From Phycisphaerales bacterium (GTDB lineage: Bacteria; Planctomycetota; Phycisphaerae; Sedimentisphaerales; Anaerohalosphaeraceae): a stretch of DNA of 8,638 nucleotides. The notes under the pieces are model-generated. The model made no database searches. It saw only the letters and a program-made list of their open reading frames with translations, and was not told the origin of the DNA. Shown here piece after piece: positions 1 to 7,300 of the stretch. Location: NCBI GenBank assembly GCA_011055475.1, contig DSDH01000297.1, positions 1 to 8,638 of the forward strand, given 5' to 3'. Position 1 is the first letter of the stretch. Each line of letters begins with the position of its first letter. Position numbers and translations under genes: made by a program.

Positions 1-750
1 CGCCGTGCCCCCCGGCAACACGTGGGCCTTGCCCAGGCAGGTTTCCGGAACGCGGGGCAACTCGTAAAACGCGGCGCTTTGATGGGGGTTCTCCCCATAC
101 CGCAGGTCGCACGATTTCTGCAGCACCAAGCTCACCCGTTCCGGAAAACGCACATCGGTTCGCTGGTTGAGATACGCCGCAATCGCCGCATCATACGCGG
201 CGGTCATTCCGAACGCCACCCGCGCCAGATCCTCCCGCAGGTCCGGATTGACGGCCCCGCCATTGGCACGCATCTCGGCAATGACGCAATCATACTGCGC
301 CGGGTCGGTCACGACGGTGACGTAACGGTGGTTCTTCGCCGCGGAACGCACCATGCTCGGACCGCCAATATCGATGTTCTCGATGGCCTCGGCGAACGTG
401 CAGTCGGGCCGAGCCACGGTCTTCTCAAACGGATAGAGGTTCACGCACACCAGGTCGATCGGCTCAATGTCGTGCTCTTTCAAGGCCCGAGCGTGTTCGG
501 GCGCATCCCGCAGGGCCAGCAGCGCCCCATGAATCCGCGGATGTAGCGTCTTGACGCGGCCGTCCATCATCTCGGGGAAGCCCGTCACCGCATCGACGGG
601 GACCACCTCGATGCCGGCATCCGTCAGGGCGGCCGCCGTGCCCCCGGTGCTGATGATACGCACCCCCATCCGGGCAAGCTCGCGCGCGAACTCCACGACT
701 CCGGACTTGTCGGAAACACTGATCAGTGCGGTCTTGATCTTGACATCCAT
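1..750 (-). CDS. purH: Bifunctional purine biosynthesis protein PurH (IMP cyclohydrolase / AICAR formyltransferase), 3' part missing
   Basis: This enzyme carries out the last two steps of de novo IMP synthesis in the cytoplasm: formylation of AICAR from 10-formyl-tetrahydrofolate, then ring closure to IMP. The 250 codons in the window cover the whole N-terminal cyclohydrolase (MGS-like) domain and the start of the transformylase domain. Visible family motifs are STGGT (residues 34-38), KTLHPRIHG (67-75), NLYPF (104-108), NIDIGGPSM (125-133) and LRYGENPHQ (216-224), the last marking the start of the AICAR formyltransferase domain. Full-length PurH is usually about 510-530 residues, so about half lies beyond the left edge. 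The ATG at 750 is preceded by AGGAG (761-765) with a 10-base spacer; an ATG closer to that site runs into a stop after two codons. It lies 47 bases after the propeller gene in the same direction, with no terminator visible between them. Identification is secure from the motifs. Confidence 0.96.
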   Translation of the reverse strand, partial: MDVKIKTALISVSDKSGVVEFARELARMGVRIISTGGTAAALTDAGIEVVPVDAVTGFPEMMDGRVKTLHPRIHGALLALRDAPEHARALKEHDIEPIDLVCVNLYPFEKTVARPDCTFAEAIENIDIGGPSMVRSAAKNHRYVTVVTDPAQYDCVIAEMRANGGAVNPDLREDLARVAFGMTAAYDAAIAAYLNQRTDVRFPERVSLVLQKSCDLRYGENPHQSAAFYELPRVPETCLGKAHVLPGGTA

Positions 751-797
751 ATCACGTCATCTCCTGCGGGATGGATCGGCCGGCGTCCATGACCGGA

Positions 798-1934
798 TCA
801 GGGGGTGGCCCCGGCGGTGATGCTCATCAGCCGTCCGGTGTCGTCGGCCAGATAGATTCGGGGCTCGGCGTCGGCCACGTTGACGACGTATCGCGTCACG
901 TCGGCCGCGTTCAAAGACCATATCTTTCGGCCCGTGCCGTTATCCATGGCTACCAGCAGGCCGGGGTCCTGAAAGACGTAGGCCCGCGAGCCGGCCTCGG
1001 CAAGGACCGCCAGGCCGTTTTCCAACGTCCAGGCCTTCTGGCCCGATTCTTTCCGGACGGCGTGCAGGCCCTGCCGGTCGGCGAATTGGTAGATCACCTC
1101 GCGCCCGACCACGGGCGCCCACTTCAATGCCATGCCCGCGTAAAACTCGCGGCCGAGCCAGACGTTGCGACCCCTCTCCACATCGAGCTTATAGACCTTG
1201 GCATCCCGACCGCTGACATACAGCCAGCGACCGTCGCGAACGATGGGGGCCGTAACGCCGCCGAGCAGGTCGAATTGCCAGCGTTTCTGGTTCCGGTCCG
1301 CTGCGATGGAAATGACGTTGCCGCCCGCCGAGGCGAAAACGGCCAGATCATTATCGGCCACAACCGACGTCACGGCGGTCTTGTTGTCAGGACGGACGGA
1401 AAAGGCCTCGATGTATCCATCCACCCAGAACACGTGCAGCAGCCCGTCGGCGCCGGGCACGTACAGGTAGTCGGTATTGCGCGCGATGGGCCCGGCGGCC
1501 GAACCGCCAATGCCCTTGAGCGTCATTCGCCGCACCACCTGACGCTGCTCCGGATCGACGCAGATCAGACGCCCGCCCACCATGAACCAGAGCTTGTCCT
1601 CATAGAACAATGGATCGGCCACGGGCAGCCCAACCTCGGCAAGGGTCAAGCCGAAGCGGGCCCGTCCCGTCGCACGGTCCAGACTCAGCAGAAAGTTCGT
1701 GTCGGTCAGGGCGTACACGGCATCGCCGAACACGAACAACCGATCCAACGTCTCCCCGGACCGTATCGGAAGCTGAATCTCCCAGTTCCATTGCAGTCCG
1801 GCCGATCGCAGCAAGGGCCGCGACACCAGCGGCTCCGACGCCGCCCGGGCCGGCACTTTGGCCCCCGCCGCATGGACACCGGCGCCGGCCACGAATACCC
1901 CGACGATGATCACAAGAATCGTACGATGCATCAT
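798..1934 (-). CDS. Exported PQQ-like beta-propeller repeat protein
   Basis: The product is 378 residues and begins with a signal peptide: basic start MMHR, hydrophobic stretch about 5-20, and a probable signal peptidase I site at VHA/AG near residue 22. The rest is made of repeating units in which a strand ending in a Trp or aromatic residue alternates with a 'LYV..G..-kVYkLD...G' strand. Clear examples are residues 220-260 (WQFDL, WLYVSG, VYKLDVERG), 300-340 (AWTLENG, AYVFQ, LVAMDNGTGRKIWS) and 359-372 (RIYLADDTGRLMSI). This is the PQQ-like (YWTD/BamB-type) propeller fold, acting outside the cytoplasmic membrane, probably in binding or scaffolding. I see no catalytic motif and do not claim that it binds PQQ. 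The frame stays open upstream to 2147, but only the start at 1934 (or 1931) gives a signal peptide and avoids running through the neighbouring gene. AAAGAGG (1935-1941) abuts ATG 1934 and lies 3 bases from ATG 1931, so the start may be one codon later. The specific role is unknown. Confidence 0.85.
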   Translation of the reverse strand: MMHRTILVIIVGVFVAGAGVHAAGAKVPARAASEPLVSRPLLRSAGLQWNWEIQLPIRSGETLDRLFVFGDAVYALTDTNFLLSLDRATGRARFGLTLAEVGLPVADPLFYEDKLWFMVGGRLICVDPEQRQVVRRMTLKGIGGSAAGPIARNTDYLYVPGADGLLHVFWVDGYIEAFSVRPDNKTAVTSVVADNDLAVFASAGGNVISIAADRNQKRWQFDLLGGVTAPIVRDGRWLYVSGRDAKVYKLDVERGRNVWLGREFYAGMALKWAPVVGREVIYQFADRQGLHAVRKESGQKAWTLENGLAVLAEAGSRAYVFQDPGLLVAMDNGTGRKIWSLNAADVTRYVVNVADAEPRIYLADDTGRLMSITAGATP

Positions 1935-1974
1935 CCTCTTTCCCGTCTGAACAGCGGTCTTCTTTCCCGATCGG

Positions 1975-2271
1975 CTAGCCCAGATCCACGTACTGCGCCA
2001 GATCGACATTGTGCTCCTCCTCGAAGGCCTGGAGACGCCGAATGCGCTCGATATCGTCGCTGATCCGGTTGGCCAGCTTGAAGATGTAGGGTTTGCCCTG
2101 CAAGCGGTTCTCCAAATCGTCCAGCATCGGCTCCCACCGTCCCCCATAGAGCTGGGCCTTGAGCACGATCAGCATCCGGTGCTCATCATCCAGCCGGTCG
2201 ATAAACTCCTGCACGGCCGGTCGGATGGGCGGTCGGTGTTCCTTTGCTTGGTCTTGGTGCGCGTTTGGCAT
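1975..2271 (-). CDS. Small conserved-looking hypothetical protein downstream of atpC
   Basis: The product is 98 residues, soluble, highly charged and predicted mostly helical, with no signal peptide, membrane segment or cysteine. I do not recognise a named domain. The core has a strongly patterned segment: a helix around DRLDDEHRML (25-34), then AQLYGGRWEPMLDDLENRL (39-57), GKPYIFKLANRI (59-70) and a final helix with RRLQAFEEEHNVDL (78-91). The mix of Gly, Trp, Pro and Tyr at defined positions looks like a conserved family rather than a chance frame. I have an uncertain impression of similar small proteins in planctomycetes. The frame opens further upstream, to TTG 2322 and ATG 2283, but only ATG 2271 has a good ribosome binding site, GAGGG at 2277-2281 with a 5-base spacer. 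It starts 57 bases after atpC and ends 40 bases before the propeller gene, so co-transcription with both is plausible. No function can be assigned. Confidence 0.75.
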   Translation of the reverse strand: MPNAHQDQAKEHRPPIRPAVQEFIDRLDDEHRMLIVLKAQLYGGRWEPMLDDLENRLQGKPYIFKLANRISDDIERIRRLQAFEEEHNVDLAQYVDLG

Positions 2272-2276
2272 CGGGA

Positions 2277-2281
2277 CCCTC
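2277..2281 (-). promoter_or_regulatory. Ribosome binding site that sets the start of the 98-residue protein
   Basis: On the minus strand this reads GAGGG, five bases before ATG 2271. The two alternative in-frame starts (ATG 2283 and TTG 2322) have no comparable site, so this supports the shorter protein. It begins at the foot of the inverted repeat at 2281-2296, sharing one base, so folding of that hairpin could affect its use. Confidence 0.6.
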
Positions 2282-2296
2282 ATTCGGGGCCGAATG
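2281..2296 (-). other. Inverted repeat (possible RNA hairpin) between atpC and the small protein
   Basis: The minus-strand sequence CATTCGGCCCCGAATG is a perfect inverted repeat with 7-base arms; as RNA it would fold as a 6-bp stem with a 4-base loop. It lies in the 57-base gap after atpC, directly upstream of the ribosome binding site of the next gene. There is no U-run after it, so it is not a standard factor-independent terminator. It could be an mRNA processing or stabilising element at the end of the atp transcript, a translational control element for the next gene, or chance. The repeat itself is seen directly; a function is only inferred. Confidence 0.4.
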
Positions 2297-2328
2297 ATAC
2301 CGGTTTCACGGCCCGGATGCAACCAAAA

Positions 2329-2784
2329 TCACGCTGGGGCAGGTTCATCGGTCGCCGGGACAGGCTCCACGCCCGTGTACTTGGCCATCCGCAGTATCAG
2401 ACGGGCCTTTTGAACCTCGGTGGGGTCCGCCCGGCCCCTGCTCCCGGCGGCAATGGTATCCCGGGCCTGCGCCAGCAGGGCCTGGGCCTCGCCCTCCTCC
2501 ATCTCCTCAAAAGTCGTCACATCGTAGGCCAGAACGGCCATGTGGTTCTCGCTGACCCTGGCAAATCCCCCGTTTACCACGAAACACGCATTCTTGCGCC
2601 CGGCGATCTCCTCGACCCGCACCAAGCCCAGGCCCAGCTTGCACAACAACGGCGCATGGTTGCGCAACACGCCGATCTGACCATCATGACCCGGCACGAC
2701 CACCGAGCCGGCACGGCAATCCAGCAGCTTGCCGTGGGGCGTGAGCAGCACAAAGCGAAAGACGCCGGTCGCCCATCCTACCAT
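2329..2784 (-). CDS. atpC: ATP synthase F1 subunit epsilon
   Basis: The product is 151 residues, slightly longer than the usual 130-140. Epsilon is part of the central stalk, links gamma to the c-ring, and in bacteria can inhibit ATP hydrolysis. The N-terminal beta-sandwich shows the family signature PGHDGQIGVLRNHAPLL (31-47) followed by NGGFARVSENHMAVLAYD (71-88). The C-terminal part is helical (about 92-137) with a Pro- and acid-rich tail ending EPAPA. The second helix (TEVQKARLILRMAK) lacks a clear I/L-D-x-x-R-A ATP-binding motif of the kind described in Bacillus epsilon, so ATP sensing by that route is doubtful. The frame stays open upstream into atpD, but ATG 2784 follows AGGAG (2791-2795) by 6 bases and gives the correct N-terminus. 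It starts 31 bases after atpD and is the last ATP synthase gene of the cluster. Confidence 0.95.
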   Translation of the reverse strand: MVGWATGVFRFVLLTPHGKLLDCRAGSVVVPGHDGQIGVLRNHAPLLCKLGLGLVRVEEIAGRKNACFVVNGGFARVSENHMAVLAYDVTTFEEMEEGEAQALLAQARDTIAAGSRGRADPTEVQKARLILRMAKYTGVEPVPATDEPAPA

Positions 2785-2815
2785 GCGAGTCTCCTGGTTG
2801 CCATGGCCCACCCGC

Positions 2816-4234
2816 TCATCGGTTGCGGGCCGGTTCTCGGGCCTCGTCCACCGAGCCGATGAACATAAAGGCCATCTCGGGCACGTGGTCCCACTTGCCC
2901 TCGCAGATCTCACGACAACTGCGGACGGTCTCGTCCACGTGCACGTATTTGCCCTCCATGCCGGTGAACTGCGTCGTCACCGTGAACGGCTGGCTGAAGA
3001 AGCGCTCCAGCCGCCGAGCGCGGGCGACGGCCAACTGATCCTCGTGACTCAGCTCATCCACGCCCAGGATCGCCACGATGTCCTGCAAGTCATGGTAGCG
3101 CTGGAGGTAACCGAGCACCTGCTGGGCCACGTCGTAATGCTCCTGGCCGATCACGTTCGGATCGAGAATGCGGGAGGAGCTGGCCAGCGGGTCGATCGCC
3201 GGGTAGATGCCCTTCTCGGCGATCTGCCGGGAAAGCACCACGGATGAATCGAGGTGGCTGAACGTCGTCGCCGGCGCCGGGTCGGTCAGGTCGTCGGCCG
3301 GCACGTACACCGCCTGCACCGAGGTGATCGCCCCCTGACTGGTGGACGCAATCCGCTCCTGCAACTGCCCCATCTCCGTGGCCAGCGTCGGCTGATAACC
3401 CACCGCCGAGGGGATCCGCCCCAGCAGGGCCGAGACCTCCGCGCCGGCCTGGCTGAAGCGGAAAATATTGTCGATGAACAGCAGCGTTTCGGCGCCGCTG
3501 ATCTCACACAGGGCCTCGGCCATCGTCAGGGCCGTCAGGGCCACGCGAAGCCGCGCCCCCGGCGGCTCGTTCATCTGCCCGAAGACCAGGCACGTGTTAT
3601 CAAGCACACTCTTGCCCGTATCGCCGATCTTGGTGCGCTGCATTTCGAGCCAGAGGTCGTTGCCTTCACGGGTGCGCTCCCCCACGCCGGCGAACACCGA
3701 GTACCCCCCGTGCTCGGTGGCGATGCGGGCGATGAGTTCCTGAATCATCACGGTCTTGCCCACGCCGGCCCCGCCAAACAGGCCCGTCTTTCCGCCGCGG
3801 ACGAACGGGCACAACAGATCGACCACCTTGATGCCCGTCTCAAACATCTCCGAACGGGCGGACAAGTCCGTAAAGGCCGGCGGCGCCTGGTGAATCGGCC
3901 GTCGCTCGGTGACCTGGATCGGGTCCTTTTCGTCCACGCACTCGCCCAGCAAATTGAATACGCGGCCCAGAATCTCCGCGCCGACGGGCACGGTCACGGG
4001 CCCTCCCGTATCGACAACCGTCATGCCCCGTCGCATCCCCTGGGTGCCGCCCAGGGCCACCGCCCGAACGCGCCCCCCGCCCAAGTGTTGCTGCACCTCG
4101 CCGATGAGGTGCAATGGCCGGTCCTGAAAATGCCCCCTGACCTCCAGGGCATTATAGATGGCCGGCAACTTCTCCGCGCCGAACTCCGCGTCGAAGACGC
4201 TGCCGATCACCTGGATGACTCGTCCTTTGTTCAT
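2816..4234 (-). CDS. atpD: ATP synthase F1 subunit beta (catalytic)
   Basis: The product is 472 residues, normal length. Three copies alternate with alpha in the F1 head and carry the catalytic sites for ATP synthesis on the cytoplasmic side of the membrane. The N-terminal beta-barrel spans about 1-80. The P-loop GGAGVGKT is at 154-161, the catalytic glutamate is E186 in GERTREGNDLW, and the Walker B strand LLFIDNIFRF (251-260) has D255. It is followed by the family signature IPSAVGYQPTLATEMG (274-289), and the tyrosine of the adenine pocket is in AVYVPADD (308-315). The DELSEED lever that contacts gamma and epsilon reads DELSHED (393-399), a mild variant. Subunit identity is certain. The spacing to atpG is 28 bases, with only a weak AAGG close to the ATG, so translation may depend partly on coupling. 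Confidence 0.99.
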   Translation of the reverse strand: MNKGRVIQVIGSVFDAEFGAEKLPAIYNALEVRGHFQDRPLHLIGEVQQHLGGGRVRAVALGGTQGMRRGMTVVDTGGPVTVPVGAEILGRVFNLLGECVDEKDPIQVTERRPIHQAPPAFTDLSARSEMFETGIKVVDLLCPFVRGGKTGLFGGAGVGKTVMIQELIARIATEHGGYSVFAGVGERTREGNDLWLEMQRTKIGDTGKSVLDNTCLVFGQMNEPPGARLRVALTALTMAEALCEISGAETLLFIDNIFRFSQAGAEVSALLGRIPSAVGYQPTLATEMGQLQERIASTSQGAITSVQAVYVPADDLTDPAPATTFSHLDSSVVLSRQIAEKGIYPAIDPLASSSRILDPNVIGQEHYDVAQQVLGYLQRYHDLQDIVAILGVDELSHEDQLAVARARRLERFFSQPFTVTTQFTGMEGKYVHVDETVRSCREICEGKWDHVPEMAFMFIGSVDEAREPARNR

Positions 4235-4262
4235 GCCTTGCGCTCAGTCGCTCTAAGGTTTG

Positions 4263-5159
4263 TCACTTGCCCGCGGCCAGGGCGCCACCCACGATATCCA
4301 ACAGTTCGTTGGTGATCTGCCACTGCCGGGCCCGATTGTACTCCCGCGTGAGCTGCTCGATCATCTCCTCGGCGTTGTCCGTGGCGTTCCGCATCGCCAC
4401 GACCCGGCCGAGGTGCTCGCTCAGAGCCGCCTCCAGAAAACACCCCTGAACCGCCGCCCGCACCATCAGGGTGGCCAAGCCGTCAAAAATCTCCTCAGCC
4501 GAGGGCGAGAGGATGAAATCCTCAAAGGCCAGCTCCCAGGGCCAGATCACCGTCGCCCGGGTCGTGAGGTCGTCGATCAGGTCGGGCATGGGCAGAATCG
4601 TCAGGGTCTGGGCCTTCTGGCTGGCCGGGGAGAAAAACCGCGTGTACACCACCGCCACGCGGCTGACCCGGTTGGCCCGATAAGCCTCCACAAAACCGTC
4701 GCAGATGTCACGGACCTGGTCGGGTGTGGGCACCTCATCGAACTCGTCGAATTCGCGCTCGATGGGGATGCGTCGCTGCCGCAGCATGTGGGTCAGTTTG
4801 CGGCCGTGCGTGTAGACCTCCAGTTCACGGCCGAAGCGTTTGGCCATCCGGACGTGCACGTCGACCAGCCGGCACAGATTGCCGTTGTAGGCGCCGCACA
4901 GGCCGCGGTTGCTGCCGATGACCAGGAGAATCTGTCGCGTGGCGTCCCGCGTCTCCATCAACGGGTGCTCGATGGGCCGTTCGGAGGTGACGATCAGATA
5001 CGCCAGTTGCGCCAGGGTGTCGTAAAACTCAATCCCCTCCACCCACATGCGGAAGTACTGGCGGTAGCGAACACTGCTGACCGTCTCCATGGTGTGGGTG
5101 ACCTTGCCGATGTTGCGGGCGGCCGCGCGACGCTCCAGAATGTGGCGGGTCCCGGCCAT
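4263..5159 (-). CDS. atpG: ATP synthase F1 subunit gamma (central rotor shaft)
   Basis: The product is 298 residues, within the family range (about 285-310). Gamma forms the coiled-coil shaft that rotates inside the alpha3beta3 head and couples it to the c-ring. Both shaft helices are present: the N-terminal one (about 2-55), which reads RNIGKVTHTMETVSSVRY where many bacteria have a form like 'NTQQITKAMEMVAASKL', and the C-terminal one, with ATDNAEEMIEQLTREYNRARQ (259-279) and ITNELLDIVGGA (282-293). The central Rossmann-like domain has the conserved IGSNRGLCGAYNGNL (81-95). The N-terminal variant resembles gamma subunits I associate with Planctomycetota, which is inference. The start is only 3 bases after the atpA stop and has its own ribosome binding site, AGAGG (5166-5170), inside the end of atpA, so the two genes are probably translationally coupled. 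Confidence 0.98.
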   Translation of the reverse strand: MAGTRHILERRAAARNIGKVTHTMETVSSVRYRQYFRMWVEGIEFYDTLAQLAYLIVTSERPIEHPLMETRDATRQILLVIGSNRGLCGAYNGNLCRLVDVHVRMAKRFGRELEVYTHGRKLTHMLRQRRIPIEREFDEFDEVPTPDQVRDICDGFVEAYRANRVSRVAVVYTRFFSPASQKAQTLTILPMPDLIDDLTTRATVIWPWELAFEDFILSPSAEEIFDGLATLMVRAAVQGCFLEAALSEHLGRVVAMRNATDNAEEMIEQLTREYNRARQWQITNELLDIVGGALAAGK

Positions 5160-5162
5160 GGG

Positions 5163-6686
5163 TCACCTCTCGTAGGAAAACTTGTAGATCATTTTGAAGG
5201 CGTCAATCGCATCAATGATGCTTTGCCGCAGGGCATCGCCCAACTCGCCCGTCCGATTGATCTCGTCCACGTACTCCGGGGCCTCCATCGCGAACCCGTC
5301 GAGCATGTTCTGGAGGAATGGCGCCACGCGCTCCACCTCCAGATCGTCCAGACAGCCGGCCGACCCGGCCAGGATACTGATGACCTGCTGGCCCAGGCTC
5401 AGCGGCGCGAACTGCTTTTGCTTGAGAACCTCGACCATGCGCAGGCCGCGGTCCAGTTGCCGCTGGGCGCTCTCGTCGAGCTCGGTGCCCAGCCGTGCGA
5501 AGTCCTGCATCTCGCGAAACGCCGCCAGGTCCAGGCGCAGCTTGGGGGCCACCTTCTTCATGGCCGGCGGCTGCGCGTCACCGCCGACGCGGCTGACGCT
5601 GATGCCCACGTCAATGGCCGGACGCACACCGCTCAGGAACAGATCGCGTTGCAGGTAGATCTGCCCGTCCGTGATCGAGATGACGTTGGTGGGGATGTAG
5701 GCCGAGACCTGCCCCTCCAGGGTCTCGACGATCGGCAGCGCCGTCATGGACCCGCCCCCACGATCGGCGTTAAGCTTGGCGCTGCGTTCCAGCAGACGGC
5801 TGTGCAGATAGAAGATATCGCCGGGATAGGCCTCGCGCCCGGGCGGCCGACGCAACAGCAGGCTCAATTCGCGGTAGGCGATGGCGTGCTTGCTCAGATC
5901 GTCGTAAACGATCAGCGTGTCCTTGCCCTGCTCCACCATGAAGTACTCGGCGACGGCCGCACCGGCGTAGGGCGCGACGAACTGCATGGCCGCACTCTCC
6001 GAGGCCGAAGCCGCCAGCACGATGGTATGCTTCATCGCGCCGTGCTCGCGCAGCGTCCGGACGACCTCGGCGACGGTCGACTCCTTCTGACCGACGGCGA
6101 CGTAGACACAGATCACGTCCTGACCCTTCTGGTTAATAATCGTATCCAGGGCCAGAGCCGTCTTGCCCGTCTTGCGATCGCCGATAATCAACTCCCGCTG
6201 ACCGCGGCCGATCGGAACCATCGAATCGACGCTCTTGAGCCCCGTCAGCAGGGGCTTGCGAACGGGCTCGCGCGCGGCGATCCCCGGCGCGGGGTACTCC
6301 ACCAGCCGCCGGTGGGCGGTCTCGATGGCCGGACCGCCGTCAATCGGCTCGCCCAGCCCGTCGACCACCCGGCCGATCAACACCTCCCCCACGGGCACGG
6401 ACAGCACGCGGCCGGTCGAACGAACGGCCGAGCCTTCGGCGATCTTCGTATAGTCGCCGTAGACGACCGCCCCGACGCTCTCTTCTTCGAGATTGAACAC
6501 CTCCCCCACCACCCCCTGCTCGAACTCCAGCATCTCCCCGGCCATGGCGCTGTCGAGCCCGTACACGCGGGCAATGCCGTCGCCCACCTCCAGCACCTTG
6601 CCCACCCGCGCCACGTCCACCTCGGTGCGGTAGCGGCTGATTTCCTGCTTGATCAGGCTGCTGATTTCCTGAATATCGAATTCCAT
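5163..6686 (-). CDS. atpA: ATP synthase F1 subunit alpha
   Basis: The product is 507 residues, normal length. Alpha alternates with beta in the F1 head, holds the non-catalytic nucleotide sites and supplies the arginine finger to the catalytic site. Residues 1-25 form the N-terminal helix that binds delta, followed by the beta-barrel (about 26-95, including NLEEESVGAVVYGDYT at 65-80). The P-loop is GDRKTGKT (169-176), where E. coli has Gln in place of K172. The adenine-pocket and Walker B region lies around LIVYDDLSKHAIAYRE (258-273). ALPIVETLEGQVSAYIPTNV (316-335) is conserved, and the arginine finger is R366 in SVSRVGG (363-369). All functional residues I looked for are present. It starts 20 bases after atpH with a weak AGGG site (6695-6698) and ends 3 bases before atpG. 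Confidence 0.99.
   Translation of the reverse strand: MEFDIQEISSLIKQEISRYRTEVDVARVGKVLEVGDGIARVYGLDSAMAGEMLEFEQGVVGEVFNLEEESVGAVVYGDYTKIAEGSAVRSTGRVLSVPVGEVLIGRVVDGLGEPIDGGPAIETAHRRLVEYPAPGIAAREPVRKPLLTGLKSVDSMVPIGRGQRELIIGDRKTGKTALALDTIINQKGQDVICVYVAVGQKESTVAEVVRTLREHGAMKHTIVLAASASESAAMQFVAPYAGAAVAEYFMVEQGKDTLIVYDDLSKHAIAYRELSLLLRRPPGREAYPGDIFYLHSRLLERSAKLNADRGGGSMTALPIVETLEGQVSAYIPTNVISITDGQIYLQRDLFLSGVRPAIDVGISVSRVGGDAQPPAMKKVAPKLRLDLAAFREMQDFARLGTELDESAQRQLDRGLRMVEVLKQKQFAPLSLGQQVISILAGSAGCLDDLEVERVAPFLQNMLDGFAMEAPEYVDEINRTGELGDALRQSIIDAIDAFKMIYKFSYER
5166..5170 (-). promoter_or_regulatory. Ribosome binding site for atpG inside the 3' end of atpA
   Basis: The minus strand reads AGAGG, 6 bases before the atpG ATG, and it precedes the TGA stop of atpA (5163-5165). 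Ribosomes finishing atpA would therefore expose or directly reuse it, a layout that suggests coupled output of alpha and gamma. Confidence 0.6.
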
Positions 6687-6706
6687 GACGCGAACCCTAC
6701 CGCCGC

Positions 6707-7300
6707 CTATGGCGTCTTATCCGTCTTCTTCGTGGGCCGCCCGGCCCCCTGGGCCGACTCGGCCACCCGCCGGGCCGCCCGCTTGAGGGCCGATCGGATC
6801 GAATTGTCCACGACCGTGTCGTCCTTCTTGATAATTACGCCGCCGATGAGATCGGGATCGACCTGCACCGACAGCTTCACCTCGCCCCGGACGGCCTCGC
6901 TGATCTCCCGACGCAGCCGGTCGGCCTCCTCACCGCTCAGCGGCGCGGCAACGGTCACCTCCACGGTCTGGCGATCGTGGTAATGATCGACCATCGCCTC
7001 ATACCGGTCACTGATGCCCTCCAGGAAGCTCATCCGGCCGCGGCGGGCCAACACGCTGAGAAAATCCAGGGCCAGATCGGAAATATGCCCCTGAAACACG
7101 CGGCGGATGGACTCGCTCTTGTCCTGGCCCCGCAGGGCCGGCGAATCCATCAAGGCCGCGAACTCCGGCTCGGCCTGCAGGACGGCCCGGACGCGCTGGA
7201 GGTCGTCCTGCACCCGGTCGATCAGCCCGCTCTCTTCGGCGAGCTCGAACAGAACCTCGCAGTAGATCTCACGAACGACATGTTTTACCGATTCACTCAT
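6707..7300 (-). CDS. atpH: ATP synthase F1 subunit delta (OSCP-type, peripheral stalk)
   Basis: The product is 197 residues, a little longer than the usual ~180. Delta sits on top of the F1 head and joins alpha to the b-subunit stalk. The N-terminal helical domain (about 5-105) has the expected pattern, including VVREIYCEVLFELAEESG (8-25) and a central ALDFLSVLARRGRM (77-90). The C-terminal domain ends in the family signature VDPDLIGGVIIKKDDTVVDN (147-166) and SIRSALKRA (168-176). The last ~20 residues form a Lys/Pro/Gly-rich tail not needed for the fold. The ATG overlaps the stop of atpF in an ATGA tetranucleotide (7297-7300). No strong ribosome binding site precedes it, so re-initiation after atpF is likely. 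The presence of this subunit, with conventional gene order, separates the operon from N-type sodium ATPases, which lack delta. Confidence 0.96.
   Translation of the reverse strand: MSESVKHVVREIYCEVLFELAEESGLIDRVQDDLQRVRAVLQAEPEFAALMDSPALRGQDKSESIRRVFQGHISDLALDFLSVLARRGRMSFLEGISDRYEAMVDHYHDRQTVEVTVAAPLSGEEADRLRREISEAVRGEVKLSVQVDPDLIGGVIIKKDDTVVDNSIRSALKRAARRVAESAQGAGRPTKKTDKTP

Noticed and set aside
771..790. Inverted repeat ATGGA...TCCAT around a CGGCCG palindrome, between the propeller gene and purH, considered as a terminator.
   Set aside because: The outer stem is only 5 bp, it does not continue cleanly inward, and no T-run follows, so it does not support a terminator call.
771..2063. A 430-codon plus-strand frame opposite the propeller gene, and similar frames at 2011-2862, 3254-4315 and 7345-8001.
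   Set aside because: All lie opposite well-supported minus-strand genes and show the same low-information composition, with no motif or plausible signal.
1935..2147. Extending the propeller gene upstream to a start at 2147.
   Set aside because: The extra 71 residues are an out-of-frame reading of the 98-residue gene and would bury the signal peptide inside the protein.
2272..2322. Longer form of the small protein starting at TTG 2322 or ATG 2283.
   Set aside because: Neither start has a ribosome binding site; the added residues are Arg/Pro-rich and overlap the hairpin region, whereas ATG 2271 has GAGGG at good spacing.
4260..6983. A 907-codon open frame on the plus strand opposite atpG and atpA.
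   Set aside because: It is antisense to two certain genes, and its product is rich in His, Arg, Gln, Gly and Asp with no domain pattern. Long antisense frames are common opposite GC-rich genes.
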